Below are positions 30,557 to 33,209 of a stretch of DNA of 33,209 bases, one piece after another. Where the stretch lies: assembly GCA_964582525.1 (NCBI GenBank), contig CAZOSP010000030.1, positions 1 through 33,209 of the forward strand. The letters are read 5' to 3'. The stretch's first letter is position 1, and every line of letters starts with the position of its first letter. The notes below the pieces were generated by a model. That model ran no database searches. It had not been told where the DNA came from and worked only from the letters and a program-made list of their open reading frames with translations. Both the position numbers and the translations under genes were made by a program. The DNA comes from BB31 sp964582525. Its GTDB lineage: Bacteria; Pseudomonadota; Gammaproteobacteria; Beggiatoales; Beggiatoaceae.

Positions 30557-33209
30557 TTATGCCAACAGCTTCTGTAGCTGTTTAGCCACCGCGCTTTCGC
30601 CGTAATGTTGCTCGATATAATCCTGTCCTTGTGCGGATAGTTTGTGCCATAGCTCAGCATCTTGATAAAGACGGCACACGGCATCGGCAAAAGCCTGCGG
30701 CTCATCAGCCAGCAGCGCGGTTTCAGCGTCTTGTAATCCCATACCCTCCGCACCCATGCGGGTAGTGACAATCGGAAGTCCTAACGCCATCGCCTGCCCC
30801 AGTTTACCTTTCATCCCCGCGCCATAACGCAAATAAGAAACAAACACCTTGCGCTGCGCAAACGCAGCTTCAACATCTTCAACCCAGCCAATAGCGTCGA
30901 GATGGGGATTGCTGCACGCCCATTCGCGCATCTTGTCGCTTAAATGACTGCCGAGTATGTAAAATTTTACCTCCGGCAGTTGTTGCAATATCAGCGGTAG
31001 CACGTTTTTGACAAAATAATACACGGCATCCTCGTTGGGGGCGTGTTTGTAGTTGCCGATAAATACTAGCCCTTGACGTTGCGCAAACGGCACGGCGGTT
31101 TGTGTGGGGCGGCTATGGATGTTGGGAATCACTTGGCAGCGCAGCCAAGGCAGGTCTTTTTGTAGATGTAAGCAGTCTTCTGGGGTAACGGTGATCACTT
31201 CGTCAGCAAAGCGGCAGTTGTGCAGTTCTTTGCGCTTGGTCTGCTCGGCTTTTGCTCGGGTTGCCAGACTCCCGCGTGGCGATGTGTCTTGTTCAATGTC
31301 GGCTTGGCGTTGTTCGCGGATGTAGTGAATATCAACAGTGTCGTAGTAAATGCGGGTTTCAGGCGACAATAGGCGCACGAAAGGAATATAGCGATGCCCC
31401 ACTTCAACACGGCAAATCAGCGCGATGGCAAATTGTCGCCATGCCATTGCTTGCTGCACCCGGTGACTGCCGCAAAAGACTTCTATGCCTAAGTCTTCGA
31501 GAGCGCGCCGATAGTGCGGCTCGGTATCGGCATTGTCGGCGATAAAGCTGATCTGATATTCCTCTGCGCTCCAGAGTTTGAGCAGGGTGTAGAGGCGCAG
31601 CGAAGCGGAATCTTGATCGTATTCGGGCAGGGTGTCGTTGATGACCAGTACGCCAGCACGGCGGTGCGGATTGATACATTGTGCTTTGGTAGCAAGCGGT
31701 GATAGGTGATTGAGCAGCGATTTTGCCCAGTGTCGGCTAAAGCGTTTGGCATCTTCTGTTGATGTTTTCTGCGCTGTTTGAGGGACCTTGCCCACATAGC
31801 GCAAGCAGGCTTGATACAGGGCTGTCCAGCCAGTTTCTTGCAGTTGTTGTATTAAGTCGCTGCTTTGATAGGCATCACTTTCATAGGCGGCAACTTGCGC
31901 CCAGTTGATGTGATGCAGGGCGGAACTGCGCAAGATGAATACATTATCTTGCGCGGCTTGCACCGTGCGGCGGTAGCGGTGTTGAGGCGTATCAACAGGA
32001 TCGCCTTGCGCCGGAAACAACAGTTGCCCGTCGCGCCCCGGCAAGGTATAGGCAGAAAGAATATTTTCCTGTGCGTCAATTTCTACAGGTAACAACAAAG
32101 CCGCTTGCGTATTTTCAGCAAAAAGACGCAAAGCCTGTGACAACATATCCGCCTCCGGAAAGGCGGACAAGCGCGTATTCCACACCAGCACATCCGCCTT
32201 TTGCCAAGCGGTTTGTTGCAGCACCAACACCGCTTGCACCCGCTCCACCCAGTGCAGTTTGGGACAGATATGCAGCAGATGGGTTTTCAGCACGTATTCC
32301 ATCATGCCGGGCGATAACATCCCGCACAACCATACTTGTGCAGTTTGTTGCGCAGAGTCCAGCATACGCGCCAGTTGCAACAAAAAGAGGTGCAGGCTTA
32401 GCGCGGTGTTGTCGATGCCGTCAAGTTGCAGCAAAAAGACGTGCTGCGGCTGGTCGGCATCTAAACGCGGCGACAAGGGCGCGTCTAGCAAGATTTTTTG
32501 CAGGAATTGCGGAAACTGCTGCGACAATCGCCAAACTTCGCTTTTATGGGGCGGATACGGCGCGAGAAGATTCGCCTTAATCCGCCCTACTTCCAGAGGT
32601 GGTTGCTTTTTGTGACACCAGAGAGCCAGCGCAGTGTCTGTGCGGGCATCGGGCGCGTCAATTTCGATCCAGTAGCTCTTGCCCGCCGAATCTGCCAGCG
32701 GTTCAAACGCCAGTGGAAAAAATTGATTATCCAACACTTCCAAGCCATCAAAATGTACGACACGCAGCACATCAGTCGGGCAAGCTCGCGCATTGACAGC
32801 GCGAATAATCAGGCGTAAATGGCAGGCATTGGCGCGTAAGCAGGTACCAAACAGCACATCTATACGGTAAAAATCATTTTCAGTGCAGTACAGGGTGAAG
32901 CTAATGTGGGCTTGGGGGCTGTCGAGATACAGCGCGGTGTCGCCTAACTCGCTGACATTTTCCATAAAAATCGGTTTTTCGTCATCTCCGGCAATGCTCA
33001 TATAAGTCGGATGCAAGGCAGACAATGGGCGGGGCGGCGGCAGTTCTTGACTGGCAAGCGGACGTGCTAGACGACTCAAAGGGCTATCGCGCAACAGCTC
33101 TTGCTGGCGGATGAGAGCTTGATCGGCTTGTTGCCAGCAGCGTTCCACCTGTATGCGGATGTTTTCTGTGGCAGGCACATGGCGGCGCACCTGTGGCCAG
33201 CGCGAAGCC
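30557..33209 (-). CDS. Large GT4 glycosyltransferase with GT-A-like N-terminal region, 5' end outside window
   Basis: The minus-strand frame is open from the right edge, with no stop between 33209 and the first possible GTG at 33190, so the gene very likely begins outside. At least 884 codons are visible. The C-terminal half is a GT-B fold of family GT4: an N-lobe (VLVINDTLPEYDQDSASLRL, YYDTVDIHYIREQR, VITVTPEDCLHL) and a C-lobe (VFIGNYKHAPNEDAV, KFYILGSHLSD, GAGMKGKLGQAMALGLPIVT). The middle region (about residues 255-450, counted from the GTG) resembles a degenerate GT2/GT-A domain. The N-terminal 200 residues, beta-rich, are unrecognised. It is a likely polysaccharide-assembly enzyme acting in the cytoplasm and fits the nearby Wzt ATPase. 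It converges with speA. Confidence 0.85.
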   Translation of the reverse strand, partial: ASRWPQVRRHVPATENIRIQVERCWQQADQALIRQQELLRDSPLSRLARPLASQELPPPRPLSALHPTYMSIAGDDEKPIFMENVSELGDTALYLDSPQAHISFTLYCTENDFYRIDVLFGTCLRANACHLRLIIRAVNARACPTDVLRVVHFDGLEVLDNQFFPLAFEPLADSAGKSYWIEIDAPDARTDTALALWCHKKQPPLEVGRIKANLLAPYPPHKSEVWRLSQQFPQFLQKILLDAPLSPRLDADQPQHVFLLQLDGIDNTALSLHLFLLQLARMLDSAQQTAQVWLCGMLSPGMMEYVLKTHLLHICPKLHWVERVQAVLVLQQTAWQKADVLVWNTRLSAFPEADMLSQALRLFAENTQAALLLPVEIDAQENILSAYTLPGRDGQLLFPAQGDPVDTPQHRYRRTVQAAQDNVFILRSSALHHINWAQVAAYESDAYQSSDLIQQLQETGWTALYQACLRYVGKVPQTAQKTSTEDAKRFSRHWAKSLLNHLSPLATKAQCINPHRRAGVLVINDTLPEYDQDSASLRLYTLLKLWSAEEYQISFIADNADTEPHYRRALEDLGIEVFCGSHRVQQAMAWRQFAIALICRVEVGHRYIPFVRLLSPETRIYYDTVDIHYIREQRQADIEQDTSPRGSLATRAKAEQTKRKELHNCRFADEVITVTPEDCLHLQKDLPWLRCQVIPNIHSRPTQTAVPFAQRQGLVFIGNYKHAPNEDAVYYFVKNVLPLILQQLPEVKFYILGSHLSDKMREWACSNPHLDAIGWVEDVEAAFAQRKVFVSYLRYGAGMKGKLGQAMALGLPIVTTRMGAEGMGLQDAETALLADEPQAFADAVCRLYQDAELWHKLSAQGQDYIEQHYGESAVAKQLQKLLA

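Noticed and set aside
1..33209. CRISPR arrays, tRNA, rRNA, insertion sequences and prophage genes
   Set aside because: I looked for regularly spaced repeats, cloverleaf-like segments, transposase motifs and terminal inverted repeats and found none that could be supported.

Overview
The window looks like chromosome of a gammaproteobacterium. LpxC implies a Gram-negative outer membrane. The lpxC / dciA-like / secA neighbourhood, SpeA-type arginine decarboxylase, Fe-SOD and class 2 PyrD fit that class. A CbbQ/NorQ-family ATPase, several c-di-GMP proteins and many small intergenic palindromes make a Thiotrichales or Beggiatoa-like sulfur oxidiser a reasonable guess, but no rRNA or other decisive marker is present, so anything below class is inference.

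Layout. 1-220: start of a lipoprotein gene that leaves the window. 481-4527: two-gene signalling operon (hybrid sensor with REC and Hpt, then REC-PAS-GGDEF-EAL). 4528-5102: palindromic repeats and one doubtful small ORF. 5103-6630: exported pentapeptide-repeat protein and pyrD, convergent. 6659-8776: AT-rich Septu-type (PtuA/PtuB) defence pair between two identical 53-bp direct repeats. 8835-11722: Fe-superoxide dismutase, a secreted Pro/Tyr/Gln-rich protein and a PilZ protein. 11850-17454: secA, dciA-like gene, lpxC and murG, apparently the ends of a broken dcw cluster without murC-ftsZ. 18048-22127: class I/II aminotransferase, an orphan ZorA-like MotA/TolQ/ExbB channel protein with a long helical tail, and an orphan cbbQ/norQ-type ATPase. 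22322-28035: two paralogous methyltransferase-GNAT fusions around a Wzt-type ABC ATPase, then a small methyltransferase gene that appears frameshifted at a 10-base homopolymer. 28544-33209: speA, a four-hairpin repeat block, and a large glycosyltransferase open at the right edge.

How the parts connect. The GGDEF protein could make c-di-GMP that the PilZ protein binds. The sensor's Hpt could feed the REC domain of the GGDEF protein encoded next to it. The right third (acyl/methyl-transfer fusions, Wzt ATPase, methyltransferase, glycosyltransferase) looks like part of a surface-polysaccharide modification and export locus without its permease inside the window. It is the best candidate here for something undescribed: one fusion keeps a normal SAM-binding motif, while its paralogue has lost it and keeps the acetyltransferase motif.

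All calls come from reading sequence and translations by eye. No database search or structure prediction was run.
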